Assembly (NCBI RefSeq): GCF_030817655.1
Contig: NZ_JAUSZM010000003.1
Location: 3,658,001-3,722,000, forward strand
From: Streptomyces sp. V4I2
GTDB taxonomy: Bacteria; Actinomycetota; Actinomycetes; Streptomycetales; Streptomycetaceae
Length of the DNA: 64,000 nt
Direction: 5' to 3'
The position numbers were made by a program, and so were the translations under genes. Shown in pieces: positions 1 through 8,432 of this stretch (position 1 is the stretch's first letter; the number at the start of each line of letters is the position of its first letter). The notes below the pieces were generated by a model. That model was not told the origin of the DNA and did no database searches. It was given only the letters and a program-made list of their open reading frames with translations.

Positions 1-1
1 C

Positions 2-364
2 GACGTCGGGCGCTTCGACGCCGACGGCTATCTCGTCCTGGTCGACAGGATCAAGGACATGATCATCCGAGGCGGGGAGAACATCTACCCCAAGGAGATC
101 GAGAACGTTCTGCACACCCACCCGGCGGTACTGGAAGCGGCGGTGGTCGGCGCCCCCGATCCGGTGCTCGGCGAGCTCCCGGTCGCGCACGTCGTGCCGC
201 TGCCGGGTGTGGCGGTCACCGCCGGTGAACTCATCGAGCACTGCCGTGGCTCGCTGGCCCGGGCCAAGGTACCGGTAACGGTATTTGTTACGGATTCCCT
301 GCCGAGGAATCCGGTGGGGAAGATCGATAAACGGATTCTTCGTTCGATCACGGTGAACCCGTAG
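2..364 (+). CDS. Acyl-CoA ligase (AMP-binding enzyme), C-terminal end only
   Basis: This is the C-terminal lid domain of an ANL-superfamily acyl-CoA synthetase, which activates a carboxylic acid with ATP and transfers it to CoA. The frame is open from base 2, so the gene starts left of the window. Visible motifs are VDRIKDMIIRGGENIYP, the hinge and A8-type loop, and the A10-type lysine in RNPVGKIDKR near the C-terminus. An ATG at 59 is internal to the domain and is not a start. An 81-nt gap separates it from the DUF3556 gene, and a lipid-type oxidoreductase follows, so a fatty or aromatic acid substrate is plausible. The substrate cannot be read from this fragment. Confidence 0.9.
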   Translation, partial: DVGRFDADGYLVLVDRIKDMIIRGGENIYPKEIENVLHTHPAVLEAAVVGAPDPVLGELPVAHVVPLPGVAVTAGELIEHCRGSLARAKVPVTVFVTDSLPRNPVGKIDKRILRSITVNP

Positions 365-445
365 AGGATTCACTCTCGGTATTGACCCAGAGATTTTCGG
401 GTGCGGGCCGCCATGCCAAAAAACAGTAGAAGAAAGGCCAGAACA

Positions 446-2257
446 ATGGGGTTCAAAACAGGCAACTTTCCACCCGTCGAGCAGGAGGAATTCCTGGAGA
501 AGCCACTTCAGGAACGACTGAGAGTACTGGCCCTGCACTGGGTGGAATACGGCTTCGGTACACCGAAGGTGATTCCGACGACCTACGTGGTCAAGGTTCT
601 CTTCCTCTACTTGCTCGCAGGGGCGGCCCTGACGACCTGGACCTCGGATGTCGGCCCGTTCTGGAACGTCATGAACTGGTGGAACGAGCCGGTCGTCTAC
701 CAGAAGCTGGTGCTGTGGACGGTCTTCCTGGAAACGCTCGGGGTGGCGGGGTCGTGGGGCCCGATCGCCGGCAAGTTCAAGCCGATGACCGGCGGGATCC
801 TGTTCTGGGCCCGGCCGGGCACCATCCGGCTGCGGCCGTGGAAGCGGGTGCCGTTCACGGGTGGGGACCGCCGCACGGCCGGTGACGTACTGCTCTACCT
901 GGCCTTCCTGGTGTCCCTGCTCCTGGCGGTCCTCCTGCCCGGTGTGCCGACCGCGTCGCTCACCGAGGCGCTGCCGGACAACACCTCCGGGCTGGTGCGC
1001 CCGGCCCTGCTGGTTGCACCGATCGTCCTCTACGTGCTGAACGGCCTGCGGGACAAGACGGTCTTCCTGGCCGCCCGTGGCGAGCAGTACCTGCCCGCGT
1101 TGGTGTTCTTCGCCGTCCTGCCGTTCACCGACATGATCCTCGCGGCGAAGCTGCTGATCTGCATGGTGTGGATAGGCGCGGGGGTGTCGAAGTTCGGGCT
1201 GCACTTCACCAGCGTCGTCCCTCCGATGATCTCCAACAGCCCGTGCGTCCCGTCCAGGCGGATCAAGCGGCTGCACTACCGTGACTTCCCCCGCGACATC
1301 CGCCCGTCGAAGGTCGCGACCTTCATCGCGCACGTCGGCGGCTCGACCGTCGAGATCGTCACCCCGCTGGTGCTGCTGTTCTCCACGAACCGCTGGCTCG
1401 CGCTCGCCGGTGCGGTGCTGATGGTTGTCTTCCACCTGTTCATCACCTCCACGTTCCCGCTGGCCGTGCCCCTGGAGTGGAACCTCCTGTTCGCCTACAT
1501 CGCGGTCTTCCTGTTCCTCGGCTTCCCCGCCTGGGACGGGTATGGCATCGGTGACATGTCCTCGCCGTGGCTGACCGTCGGGGTCGCCGCCGGACTGGCG
1601 TTCTTCCCGGTCCTCGGAAACCTGCGCCCGGACCTGGTGTCGTTCCTGCCCTCGATGCGGCAGTACGCGGGCAACTGGGCCTCCGCGCTGTGGGTCTTCG
1701 CGCCGGGCGCGGAGGAGAAGCTGAACTCACTGCCGCACCGTCCGACGAAGAACCAGGTCGACCAGCTCCAGGCGATGGGCTACCCGCCGGCGGTCGCTGA
1801 GATCACTATGCAGCAGACGATCGCCTGGAGATCGATGCACAGCCAGGGCCGCGGCCTGTTCTCGGTGCTGCTGAAGAACCTTCCCGACCTCGACCGACGC
1901 ACTGTGCGGGAAGCGGAGTTCGGCTGCAACTCGCTGATCGGGTTCAACTTCGGCGACGGCCACCTGCACAACATCGACCTGATCAACGCCGTGCAGGCGC
2001 AGGTCGGATTCGCCCCCGGAGAGTGGATCGTCGTATGGGTGGAGTCGCAGCCCATCCACCGCGGAACGCAGCACTACCAGGTGATCGACGCGTCGCTCGG
2101 AGTGATCGAGCGGGGCACGTGGAAGGTCGCCGACGCGGTCAAGGAGCAGCCGTGGCTGCCGAACGGCCCGATCCCGCTCGACGTGACCTGGACCCGCGAG
2201 CAGTCGGCCCCGGCGTCGCCGGTGCGGACCGACGTGAAGGAACAGCTGGCGCCGTAG
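446..2257 (+). CDS. DUF3556 family integral membrane protein
   Basis: A 603-residue polytopic membrane protein. Its N-terminus (MGF, acidic stretch, then GFGTPKVIPTTYVVKVLFLY) and the motif FWARPGTIRLRPWKR match my memory of DUF3556 proteins, which occur mainly in mycobacteria and relatives and have no established function. Several hydrophobic helices lie between about residues 50 and 430, followed by a soluble C-terminal part of about 170 residues. I chose the ATG at 446 because the family begins MGF and AGAAAGG lies about 9 nt upstream; an upstream ATG at 401 would add 15 residues. The gene sits between an acyl-CoA ligase and an FAD oxidoreductase, which hints at lipid or terpenoid chemistry by context only. 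Confidence 0.8.
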   Translation: MGFKTGNFPPVEQEEFLEKPLQERLRVLALHWVEYGFGTPKVIPTTYVVKVLFLYLLAGAALTTWTSDVGPFWNVMNWWNEPVVYQKLVLWTVFLETLGVAGSWGPIAGKFKPMTGGILFWARPGTIRLRPWKRVPFTGGDRRTAGDVLLYLAFLVSLLLAVLLPGVPTASLTEALPDNTSGLVRPALLVAPIVLYVLNGLRDKTVFLAARGEQYLPALVFFAVLPFTDMILAAKLLICMVWIGAGVSKFGLHFTSVVPPMISNSPCVPSRRIKRLHYRDFPRDIRPSKVATFIAHVGGSTVEIVTPLVLLFSTNRWLALAGAVLMVVFHLFITSTFPLAVPLEWNLLFAYIAVFLFLGFPAWDGYGIGDMSSPWLTVGVAAGLAFFPVLGNLRPDLVSFLPSMRQYAGNWASALWVFAPGAEEKLNSLPHRPTKNQVDQLQAMGYPPAVAEITMQQTIAWRSMHSQGRGLFSVLLKNLPDLDRRTVREAEFGCNSLIGFNFGDGHLHNIDLINAVQAQVGFAPGEWIVVWVESQPIHRGTQHYQVIDASLGVIERGTWKVADAVKEQPWLPNGPIPLDVTWTREQSAPASPVRTDVKEQLAP

Positions 2258-2303
2258 GTCAACCGCGGGAACCGCGGCCGATTCCCCAGGAAAGCAGGAC
2301 GAC

Positions 2304-3719
2304 ATGAGCACAGCGACCGTGGTTGGGGCCGGCCCCAACGGCCTCGCCGCCGCCATCACCCTGGCCCGGGCGGACGTACAGGTCACGGTGCTGGAGGCGG
2401 CCGACGAGATCGGCGGCGGCACGCGCTCGGGTGAGGCGATCCTTCCCGGGCTGCTGCACGACCACTGCTCGGCCATCCACCCGATGGCCGTCGGGTCGCC
2501 GTTCCTGCAGAGCCTCGGTCTGGACCGCTACGGGCTGAAGTGGACGCTGCCGGAGATCGACTGCGTCCATCCGCTCGACGGTGGCACTGCCGGGGTGTTG
2601 CACCGCTCGGTCACCGAGACCGCCGCGGGTCTCGGTGCCGACGGCCGGCGCTGGCAGCGCCTGTTCGAGGGCCCGTCATCGTCGTACGACTTCCTGAGTG
2701 AGGACATTCTCGGGCCGCTGCTGCGCATCCCGCGGCATCCCGTACACCTCACCCGCTTCGGCGTCCCCGCGCTGGCCCCCGCGTCCCTGCTGGCGAAAAC
2801 CTTCGCGACCGAGGAGGCCAGGGCCCTGTGGGGCGGCGTCGCCGCGCACGCCTTCCACCCCCTGCACCGTCCGCTCAGCGCCAGCATCGGGCTCGGCATC
2901 CTCACCGCCGGGCATCGGCACGGCTGGGCCGTCGCGGAAGGAGGATCGCGCCGCATCACCGACGCCATGGCGGCGCTGCTGCTCGACCTCGGCGGAAAGA
3001 TCGAAACCGGCGTCCGGGTCCGGACGGTGTCGGACCTGCCGCCCACGGACGTGACCATTTGGGACGTGACGCCCACGGCCTGTGCGGACATCCTGGGGGA
3101 CCTGCTGCCGCCGCGGGTCGCGCGGGCCTACCGGCGGTTCCGTTACGGACCGGGGGCGTTCAAGGTCGACTTCGCGGTCGACGGCGGAGTCCCCTGGACC
3201 GCCGACGCGGCGCGGCGGGCCGGCACGGTGCACATCGGCGGCACGTTCGCCGAGATCGCCTCCACCGAGCGTGAGATCCATGCCGGACGGATGCCCGAGC
3301 GGCCGTTCGTCCTGGTCGGGCAGCAGTATTTGGCCGACCCGTCGCGGTCGGTCGGCACCGTCCACCCCGTGTGGACGTACGCCCACGTGCCGAACGGCTA
3401 CTCCGGCGACGCCACCGAGGCGATCACCGCCCAGATCGAGCGGTTCGCCCCGGGATTCCGGGACCGGATCATCGGTACCGCCGTGCGTACCACGCCCGGA
3501 TTCGCCGCGCACAACCCGAACTACGTCGGCGGCAACATCATGACCGGCGCCAAGGACATACCCCAGCTGATCGCCGGTCCGCGCCTGACTCTGCAGCCCT
3601 ACGACACCGGGCGGCCCGGCCACTACCTGTGCTCCGCGGCCACGCCGCCCGGCCCCGGCGCTCACGGAATGTGCGGTGCCCATGCCGCCGCACGAGCCCT
3701 GCGCCACCTGCGCGAGTGA
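2304..3719 (+). CDS. Phytoene dehydrogenase-like FAD/NAD(P) oxidoreductase
   Basis: A 471-residue flavoprotein of the CrtI/phytoene-desaturase-like amine oxidase group. The N-terminus carries the dinucleotide-binding motif VVGAGPNGLAAA at residues 6-17, then an acidic residue ending the second strand (VLEAADEIGGGTRS). The C-terminal GAHGMCGAHAA segment is the usual second FAD contact of these enzymes. The start is an ATG with AGGAAAGCAGGA just upstream, 46 nt after the DUF3556 stop, so the three genes may be one operon. Members act on isoprenoid or other hydrophobic substrates. No partner such as a phytoene synthase is in view, so the substrate is unknown. Confidence 0.85.
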   Translation: MSTATVVGAGPNGLAAAITLARADVQVTVLEAADEIGGGTRSGEAILPGLLHDHCSAIHPMAVGSPFLQSLGLDRYGLKWTLPEIDCVHPLDGGTAGVLHRSVTETAAGLGADGRRWQRLFEGPSSSYDFLSEDILGPLLRIPRHPVHLTRFGVPALAPASLLAKTFATEEARALWGGVAAHAFHPLHRPLSASIGLGILTAGHRHGWAVAEGGSRRITDAMAALLLDLGGKIETGVRVRTVSDLPPTDVTIWDVTPTACADILGDLLPPRVARAYRRFRYGPGAFKVDFAVDGGVPWTADAARRAGTVHIGGTFAEIASTEREIHAGRMPERPFVLVGQQYLADPSRSVGTVHPVWTYAHVPNGYSGDATEAITAQIERFAPGFRDRIIGTAVRTTPGFAAHNPNYVGGNIMTGAKDIPQLIAGPRLTLQPYDTGRPGHYLCSAATPPGPGAHGMCGAHAAARALRHLRE

Positions 3720-3759
3720 ACTCGCCGAAGGCCGCACGAGCTGAAGTACAGCTCTGGCC

Positions 3760-3814
3760 CGTTCCCGGTACGGGCCGTTCCCGGTACGGGCCGTTCCCGG
3801 TACGGGCCGTTCCC
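3760..3814 (+). repeat. Tandem 16-bp GC-rich repeat
   Basis: Three perfect copies of cgttcccggtacgggc (3760-3775, 3776-3791, 3792-3807) and a partial fourth. Each unit contains the near-palindrome cccggtacggg, so the array can fold into alternative hairpins just after the oxidoreductase stop codon. It is the most ordered copy of a motif (gggccgtttcc, tacggg) that recurs at about 5674, 22062, 34729, 44882 and 48297. Confidence 0.85.
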
Positions 3815-4074
3815 ACCGCTCCGGGACCAGTTACAGAGGCGGCCCCGTGATCCAGAGGTCGCGCCGCGGCCTGGTCACCTGCCGCCACACCGCTTCGACG
3901 CCATCTCTCAGCACTCGAGCAGCATCGACAAGATGGCCCGAGGGCCACTTCCGATTCCCTGCGTCCTGCGAGCGTCCCGAATTCAGTAGCAAGCCACTCG
4001 CACACGCCACGTGCGGCGGCTTTTCCGCTGCTATTGATCCGAAACGGTAGGCGTTCTGGGTCGTTGATCCCTGC
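3815..4074. other. Gene-free stretch with an orphan 11-bp repeat pair
   Basis: I see no gene here. At 3961-3971 and 3972-3982 there is a direct pair gcgtcctgcga / gcgtcccgaat. It is nearly identical to the pair left of the tRNA fragment at 6029 (5811-5832) and to the orphan pair at 22253-22274. No tRNA fragment follows it at the expected distance; the IS630 remnant lies there instead. Confidence 0.6.
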
Positions 4075-4563
4075 GTGAGTGAACTGGTAGGGGATGCGCG
4101 GCAGTTGTCGCCGTCGGCGCAGGAGGCCCTTCGGCTGCGGGCGGTGGCCGCGTTGGTGGCGGGCCGGACTCGCGAGGAGGTCGCGGCGGTGTTCCAGGTC
4201 TCGCTCAAAGCCGTGGACAACTGGTGGGCGAAGTGGCTGGTCGGCGGGCGCGAGGCGCTCGTGGCCCAGCCGCGTGGGCGCCGGGTCGGGAACACCAGGT
4301 TCTCGATGCGGTCGAGCAGCGGGCGGTTTGGCAGGCCGTGCTGGATCACCGGCCCTGTGACCTGGGGCTGGCTGGGCAGCTGTGGACGCGCGCCGGAGTA
4401 GGGGACCTGATCGTGAAGCTGTACCGGGTGCGGCTGACCGAGCAGGGCGTGGGCAAGTACCTGCGCCGCTGGGGCCTGTCGTTCCAGCGCCCGGACAAGC
4501 GGGCCGTCGAGCAGAACGCGGAGGCGGTGCGCGTCTGGCGGGAGGAGACCTGGCCGGCGATCC
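4075..4563 (+). pseudogene. IS630-family transposase, N-terminal remnant
   Basis: The start of an IS630-type transposase. The first frame reads through the winged helix-turn-helix (LSPSAQEALRLRAVAALVAG, VFQVSLKAVDNWWAKW) to PRGRRVG near 4287, then continues in another frame (REHQVLD, TRAGVGDLIVKLYRVRLTEQ, GKYLRRWGLSFQRPDKRAVE) to ETWPAIRA at about 4563. One frameshift is therefore needed, and the DDE catalytic domain is entirely missing. It ends abruptly next to an oppositely oriented broken gene, so insertion followed by deletion is the simplest history. Confidence 0.85.
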
Positions 4564-4565
4564 GT

Positions 4566-4857
4566 GCTGCGAACCGACGCCCAGGCGGCGCGCGTCCATC
4601 GCCACTTCCAGGAGTGCTCTGACGGCCGAGGTGGCGCGCTCGTAGCGGTTGAGGAGTTCGGGCGCGCCAGCCAGATCCTGGGCCACCCGCCCGCCGTCAC
4701 TGACGCGGCTGAGGGCGTTGGCCAGCAACCGGTCACCATCCCGGGCGAGGACGGCGGCCGCGGCCAGGGCCTTGGCATCGAAGGTTTCCGGGACGGTCAG
4801 GGTGTGGCCGGAGATATACAAAGGATCTTGTATATTGATACACTCCAATTGATACAT
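4566..4857 (-). pseudogene. Truncated hypothetical gene cut at the IS630 junction
   Basis: On the minus strand a good coding frame (GHTLTVPETFDAKALAAAAV, then VLARDGDRLLANALSRVSDG, then LLNRYERATSAVRALLEVAM) runs for about 90 residues and stops making sense exactly where the IS630 remnant ends. The helical, alanine-rich content resembles uncharacterised Streptomyces proteins, but I cannot name the family. The start is uncertain: an ATG at 4857 gives extra residues overlapping the palindrome at 4814-4835. The 3' part of the gene is missing. Confidence 0.5.
4814..4835. promoter_or_regulatory. Palindromic operator candidate upstream of vapB
   Basis: A perfect 8-bp inverted repeat, atatacaa and ttgtatat, separated by 6 nt, in an AT-rich island 46 nt before the vapB ATG. 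VapB-type antitoxins with the VapC toxin normally bind palindromes of this kind to repress their own operon; the assignment here is inferred from position and symmetry. Confidence 0.55.
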
Positions 4858-4881
4858 CCCGGCCCTGTGGAGGAGGTCATC

Positions 4882-5145
4882 ATGAGTCGGACGGTCATCG
4901 ATCTCGACGACGAAGCGCTGGAGGAAGCAGCCAAGGAACTCGGCACCGCCACCAAGCGCGACACCATCAACACCGCACTGCGAGAAGTCACGGCCCGCTA
5001 CCGGCGTCTGCGCGCGCTCGAGGAAGCCCGTGAACTGGCGGCCGACGGCGCTCTCGACATGAATCTGCTGCTGGACAAGCGCGCGTACCGCCCCATGAGC
5101 ACGGGCTCGGCAACCGACGACCGCGGCACCGGAGCGGACGAGTGA
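4882..5145 (+). CDS. vapB: VapB-family antitoxin
   Basis: An 87-residue type II antitoxin. The N-terminus SRTVIDLDDEALEEAAKELG followed by ATKRDTINTALREV is the ribbon-helix-helix signature of the VapB subfamily common in actinobacteria; the acidic C-terminus would wrap the toxin. The ATG at 4882 is set by AGGAGG at 4871-4876; open sequence continues upstream but carries no better start. Its last codon overlaps the toxin start (ATGA), typical of translational coupling. A palindrome at 4814-4835 is the likely autoregulatory site. Confidence 0.88.
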   Translation: MSRTVIDLDDEALEEAAKELGTATKRDTINTALREVTARYRRLRALEEARELAADGALDMNLLLDKRAYRPMSTGSATDDRGTGADE

Positions 5146-5555
5146 CCGTCGCCGACTACCTCATCGACACCTCCGCCCTCGCCCGCGTCCTACTCCGCCA
5201 GAACACGGCCGAATGGGATGACAGGATCGGCGCCGGCCTCGTCGCGATCTGCGACCTCACCGAACTGGAAGTCCTCTACTCGACCCGTTCGACCGCAGAC
5301 CGCACCCGCTTGAAGGCGGCACTCGACGCCCACTACACATGGTGCCCCATGCCGGACGGCGTCTACCGCCGCTCCCGCACCGTCCAGGAGCAACTGACCG
5401 CCAAGGGGGAGCATCGCAGCGCAGGCCCCGTCGATCTCCTGGTGGCCGCCGCCGCGGAAGAAGCGGGACTCACCCTGCTCCACTACGACCGCGACTTCGA
5501 GACCATCGCCCGTACGACAGGGCAGCCGGTCCGCACGATCGACGTCAGACAGTAG
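5142..5555 (+). CDS. vapC: VapC PIN-domain ribonuclease toxin
   Basis: A 137-residue PIN-domain protein. The expected acidic residues are visible: D at YLIDTSALARVLL near the N-terminus, E in LTELEVLYS, D in GPVDLLVAAAA, and the last D in LLHYDRDFETIA. VapC toxins cleave specific RNAs, often tRNAs, when the antitoxin is degraded. It overlaps vapB by 4 nt. A second, different vapBC pair lies at 34003-34640 on the other strand; both pairs are in accessory DNA, where such systems often stabilise mobile segments. Confidence 0.88.
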   Translation: MTVADYLIDTSALARVLLRQNTAEWDDRIGAGLVAICDLTELEVLYSTRSTADRTRLKAALDAHYTWCPMPDGVYRRSRTVQEQLTAKGEHRSAGPVDLLVAAAAEEAGLTLLHYDRDFETIARTTGQPVRTIDVRQ

Positions 5556-5810
5556 AGCCCGCTCGCACGAACGGGCGCCAAGCCGCTCGTCGACCACTCG
5601 CCTGAAGATGGTGTCGCGGCGACGCCCCCGACGAGCGGCCCTCATTCCATGCGTGCGCACCTGCCCCACGGATGGGCCGTTTCCACTACGGGCCGCTTCC
5701 CGGCACCCGGCTCGGATCCCGGCCCACTCAGGCGGCCCCCCGCGCCCACGCTCCAGTCCTGGAAGAGCCGCCCACTCGAAGGTCCCCAGACAGCACTTCT
5801 GACTTCCTTG

Positions 5811-6213
5811 CGTCCTGCCAGCGTCCCGAATTAGGCGTCCAAGGCCTCGTACACACCCCGCAGAGACCTACCCCAACGCCGAAGCATCACATCTGCGCAG
5901 GTCGGAGCGGTTCGAACTAGCGCCGAAAGCAACAGGGTTGAAGTCACGAGCAGCGGATTCCGTCCGTTGGCCCAAAGTCCTGAATCCGCACGCCCGATGA
6001 GACGTTTCCGCAGGTCAAAGGCCTGCATGGTGGGGCGGGTGGGACTCGAACCCACGGCCGACGGATTACGAGTCCTTTGAGGATCTTGGCGACCCTTGTC
6101 GATCTACGCTCATCCATGACGTTTCAGCAGGCCAGACGCCATGAGCCGGGTCGGTCCTTCTCTGGCTCAGCCTTTCTGTTCCTGTCCTTGTGTCCCGAAC
6201 GCGTCCCGAACGC
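5811..6213. other. Attachment-site-like module 1 (around tRNA fragment at 6029)
   Basis: A composite of repeats centred on a tRNA 3' fragment. In order: an 11-bp direct pair gcgtcctgcca / gcgtcccgaat (5811-5832); gtttccgcaggtca just left of the fragment; the tRNA fragment (6029-6075); an imperfect copy of the same motif to the right (gtttcagcaggcca); and a second 11-bp pair gtcccgaacgc / gtcccgaacgc (6192-6213), which starts 116 nt after the fragment. The same layout recurs at 25.4, 35.4 and 45.3 kb. This is the architecture of a tyrosine-integrase attachment site with core-proximal and distal arm sites; that function is inferred. No gene is seen between 5556 and 6346. Confidence 0.7.
6029..6075 (-). 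repeat. 3' fragment of the CAT-anticodon tRNA gene (copy 1)
   Basis: Forty-seven bases matching the 3' end of the intact tRNA gene at 48718-48791, from the CC of the acceptor end to the anticodon loop, with one difference inside the anticodon (acg for atg on the plus strand). The match ends at gagtcc; downstream sequence (tttgaggatcttggcg) is shared with the other fragments and not with the tRNA. It cannot encode a tRNA. Confidence 0.9.
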
Positions 6214-6346
6214 GTCCAAGATGGACGGGCTCAAGCAACGTGGGTCCGTTCGCGCCCGCCCGAAATGGGTCTCGGACCCACCCGCAGCGGATTCTCCTTC
6301 CGACGCACAGCGCCATGAAGGCAACGGCGCCTCCCCGGCGGGCGAC

Positions 6347-6545
6347 TAGAGGTATGGAAAGCCGAAGATGCACGCGAGGAAGACGAGGAGCAGCCAGGCG
6401 CGGGTGATCACCCGGCGGCCCAAGCGCCCACCGTCGACGTAGAGCGCCTAGCTCCGGTCACCGCGAGCACGATGGCGGCCAGGGCGAAGAAGGCGGTGCC
6501 CCAGCGGCCCACCGGAAAGCCCAGGGCGCAGGTCGACCGAAAGGT
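6347..6545 (-). pseudogene. Fragment of a small membrane protein
   Basis: Minus-strand translation gives GFPVGRWGTAFFALAAIVLA and, in a neighbouring frame, RVITRAWLLLVFLACIFGFP before a stop at about 6347. Two hydrophobic helices joined by a frameshift suggest the decayed 3' end of a membrane-protein gene downstream of the TetR gene. The family is not recognised. Confidence 0.35.
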
Positions 6546-6590
6546 TGGTTCGCCTCTGCGCGTGCGGCGGTGCGAGGGTGCTGTGCCGCG

Positions 6591-7229
6591 TCAGGCCGCT
6601 TCGCGGACGAGGAGGCCCAGCAGGATGATGTCGAGCGCGCGGACGAGTCGCTGGTGGAGGTCGAAGGGGGCTGGTTCCTCTCGGATCCAGCGCAGGACTG
6701 TCGTGAAGTAGCAGGCGGCAAGCAGTTGTCCGGCCTGGTCGCAGTCGACGTCCGCCCTGATCTCCCTGGCCTGCTGACCCTGTTCGACGATCCTGGCAAG
6801 TTCGGTCTCCAGAGACGGGTCCTGGAGGAGGCGGCCGTACCGCGCGGAGGCGTCCATCAGGACGGCGGTCTCTGCGCGGGAGGCGATGTTGAGGTCGGCC
6901 ATCTCCTTCAGGTAACGGCGCAGCCGGTCGCCGACCGGCAGGTCCTCGGCGTGCTGGGAACCGAGGATCTCGTTGACGCGGGCGCGGCGGCGGGCTCCCC
7001 ATTCCTCGAGGAATCCGACCTTCTGTGAGAAGTGGTTGAAGACGGTGGCCCGAGCGACGTCGGCGGTTTCGGCGATCTGGTCCATGGTCGTCGCCTCGTA
7101 CCCCTGAGCGACGAACAAGTGCAGCGCCGCGGCGTAGAGCAGATCGCGCACCTGCTGTCGCTTGCGTTCCCGGCGTCCGGCGGGCGGCACTGCGGGCACG
7201 ACGTCGACTCCTGCCTCCGGGATCTTCAT
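6591..7229 (-). CDS. TetR-family repressor
   Basis: A 212-residue regulator. The N-terminal helix-turn-helix is clear (YAAALHLFVAQGYEATTMDQ, then IAETADVARATVFNHFSQKV), followed by an all-helical ligand-binding domain that gives no substrate clue. I start it at the ATG at 7229, preceded by GGAGG; an upstream start at 7274 would add 15 residues. It is divergent from the hydrolase gene at 7366. A near-identical 14-bp sequence occurs at its own start (7229-7242) and in the hydrolase promoter (7303-7316), which is what a self-regulating repressor of this cluster would need. Confidence 0.88.
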   Translation of the reverse strand: MKIPEAGVDVVPAVPPAGRRERKRQQVRDLLYAAALHLFVAQGYEATTMDQIAETADVARATVFNHFSQKVGFLEEWGARRRARVNEILGSQHAEDLPVGDRLRRYLKEMADLNIASRAETAVLMDASARYGRLLQDPSLETELARIVEQGQQAREIRADVDCDQAGQLLAACYFTTVLRWIREEPAPFDLHQRLVRALDIILLGLLVREAA

Positions 7230-7242
7230 GGCCTCCAGTACA
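7229..7242. promoter_or_regulatory. Second candidate TetR site at the repressor start
   Basis: tggcctccagtaca overlaps the TetR start codon and matches the operator candidate at 7303-7316 in 12 of 14 positions. Binding here would give autoregulation. Inferred from similarity only. Confidence 0.4.
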
Positions 7243-7261
7243 GCACAGGGCTGCACGGGTA

Positions 7262-7316
7262 TTGACGCCGCCACACCATCTTCTTAGATTGTCGGCCATT
7301 GATGGACTCCAGTCCA
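7262..7316 (+). promoter_or_regulatory. Promoter and TetR operator for the degradation cluster
   Basis: TTGACG at 7262-7267 and TAGATT at 7285-7290 are separated by 17 nt and match the vegetative Streptomyces promoter consensus closely. The perfect inverted repeat tggactccagtcca lies at 7303-7316, just downstream of the expected transcription start, where a bound repressor would block transcription of the genes from 7366 on. Confidence 0.6.
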
Positions 7317-7365
7317 GACATGCACTTAGGTCTCGCTATCTGTGCGGGACGAGACAGGAGGCAAC

Positions 7366-8304
7366 GTGGCTTCCGTGGCATCCCGGACAGGCCGTGTCGA
7401 GCTCGGGCACGGCTGTCACGCCTGGATCGCGGGCGAGGCCGGATGGGGCATGAGCAACGCCGGGCTGATCACCGGCCGGGGCGAGTCCCTGCTCGTCGAC
7501 ACCCTCTACGACCTGCGGTTGACCAAGATCATGCTCGACGCGCTGACGCCGCTGACCGCCACCGCGCCGATCGCCACCGTGGTCAACACCCATGGCAACG
7601 GCGACCACTGGTTCGGCAACCAGCTCCTGGCCCACGCCGAGATCATCGCGGCCCGCGGGTCCGTGGCGGACATGCGCCAGGTGGGTCCGGCCGAGATGCT
7701 GGCGCTGACCGGCATGGACAGCCCCGCCGGGCACTTCGCGCGACGGATCTTCGGCCGCTTCGACTACGCCGGCATCGAACCCGCCTTCCCGAACCGGATC
7801 TTCGACGGCGAGACCGTCCTGGACATCGGCGGCACCGAGGTCCGCCTCATCGACGTGGGCCCCGCGCACAGCGCCGGGGACACGATCGTGCACGTGCCGC
7901 AGGCCCGGACCGTCTACACCGGCGACATCGTCTTCGCCGGGGCGGCGCCGGTCGTCTGGCACGGCCCCTTCACCCGCTGGCTCGCCGCCTGCGACCTGCT
8001 GCTCGGCCTCGACGCGGACATCGTCGTACCCGGCCACGGCCCTGTCACCACCAAACAGGCCATCCGCGAGATCCGCGACTACCTCGAATACGTCCATGAG
8101 CAGGCCACCGCCCGGTTCACCGCCGGCATGCCGGCCATGGACGCGGCCCGCGACATCCGCCTCGGCCGCTTCGCAGACCTGCACGAGAACGAACGCCTCG
8201 CCGTCAACGTGCACACCGTCTACCGGGAGCTCGACCCCGCCCTGCCCCCTCTCGACGGCCCCGGGCTGTTCGGCTGCATGGCCGAGCTCTGCCCCCGCGT
8301 CTGA
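7366..8304 (+). CDS. Metallo-beta-lactamase-fold hydrolase
   Basis: A 312-residue MBL-fold enzyme. The metal-binding motif is the variant THGNGDHWFG, in which the middle His of HxHxDH is Asn; further ligands are the His in GPAHSAGDTIV, the Asp in YTGDIVF and the His in VPGHGPVT. This variant is common in a large group of uncharacterised MBL hydrolases. I use the GTG at 7366 because AGGAGG sits 5 nt before it, rather than an ATG at 7342 without a ribosome site. First gene of the TetR-controlled cluster. With the FAH-type and CoA-transferase genes it suggests ring-cleavage or lactone hydrolysis, but the substrate is unknown. Confidence 0.85.
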   Translation: MASVASRTGRVELGHGCHAWIAGEAGWGMSNAGLITGRGESLLVDTLYDLRLTKIMLDALTPLTATAPIATVVNTHGNGDHWFGNQLLAHAEIIAARGSVADMRQVGPAEMLALTGMDSPAGHFARRIFGRFDYAGIEPAFPNRIFDGETVLDIGGTEVRLIDVGPAHSAGDTIVHVPQARTVYTGDIVFAGAAPVVWHGPFTRWLAACDLLLGLDADIVVPGHGPVTTKQAIREIRDYLEYVHEQATARFTAGMPAMDAARDIRLGRFADLHENERLAVNVHTVYRELDPALPPLDGPGLFGCMAELCPRV

Positions 8305-8432
8305 CCACACTCCCCCGCTTGCCCTGACGAGGCCCCGCCCTCCGCCGACGGGTGCACCGCCCCTTCCGGTGCACCCGGCTCCCCGCCGTCCCCTCGGGCC
8401 GTACGTCCCGCCAAATCCAGCAAGGAGGAGAC

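Noticed and set aside
3760..3814. CRISPR-like appearance of the tandem 16-bp repeats
   Set aside because: Units are contiguous with no spacers, and no cas genes are present.
6029..6075. A functional tRNA gene
   Set aside because: Only the 3' part is present at this and the three similar sites; there is no 5' acceptor strand, no D-arm, and this copy has an altered anticodon.
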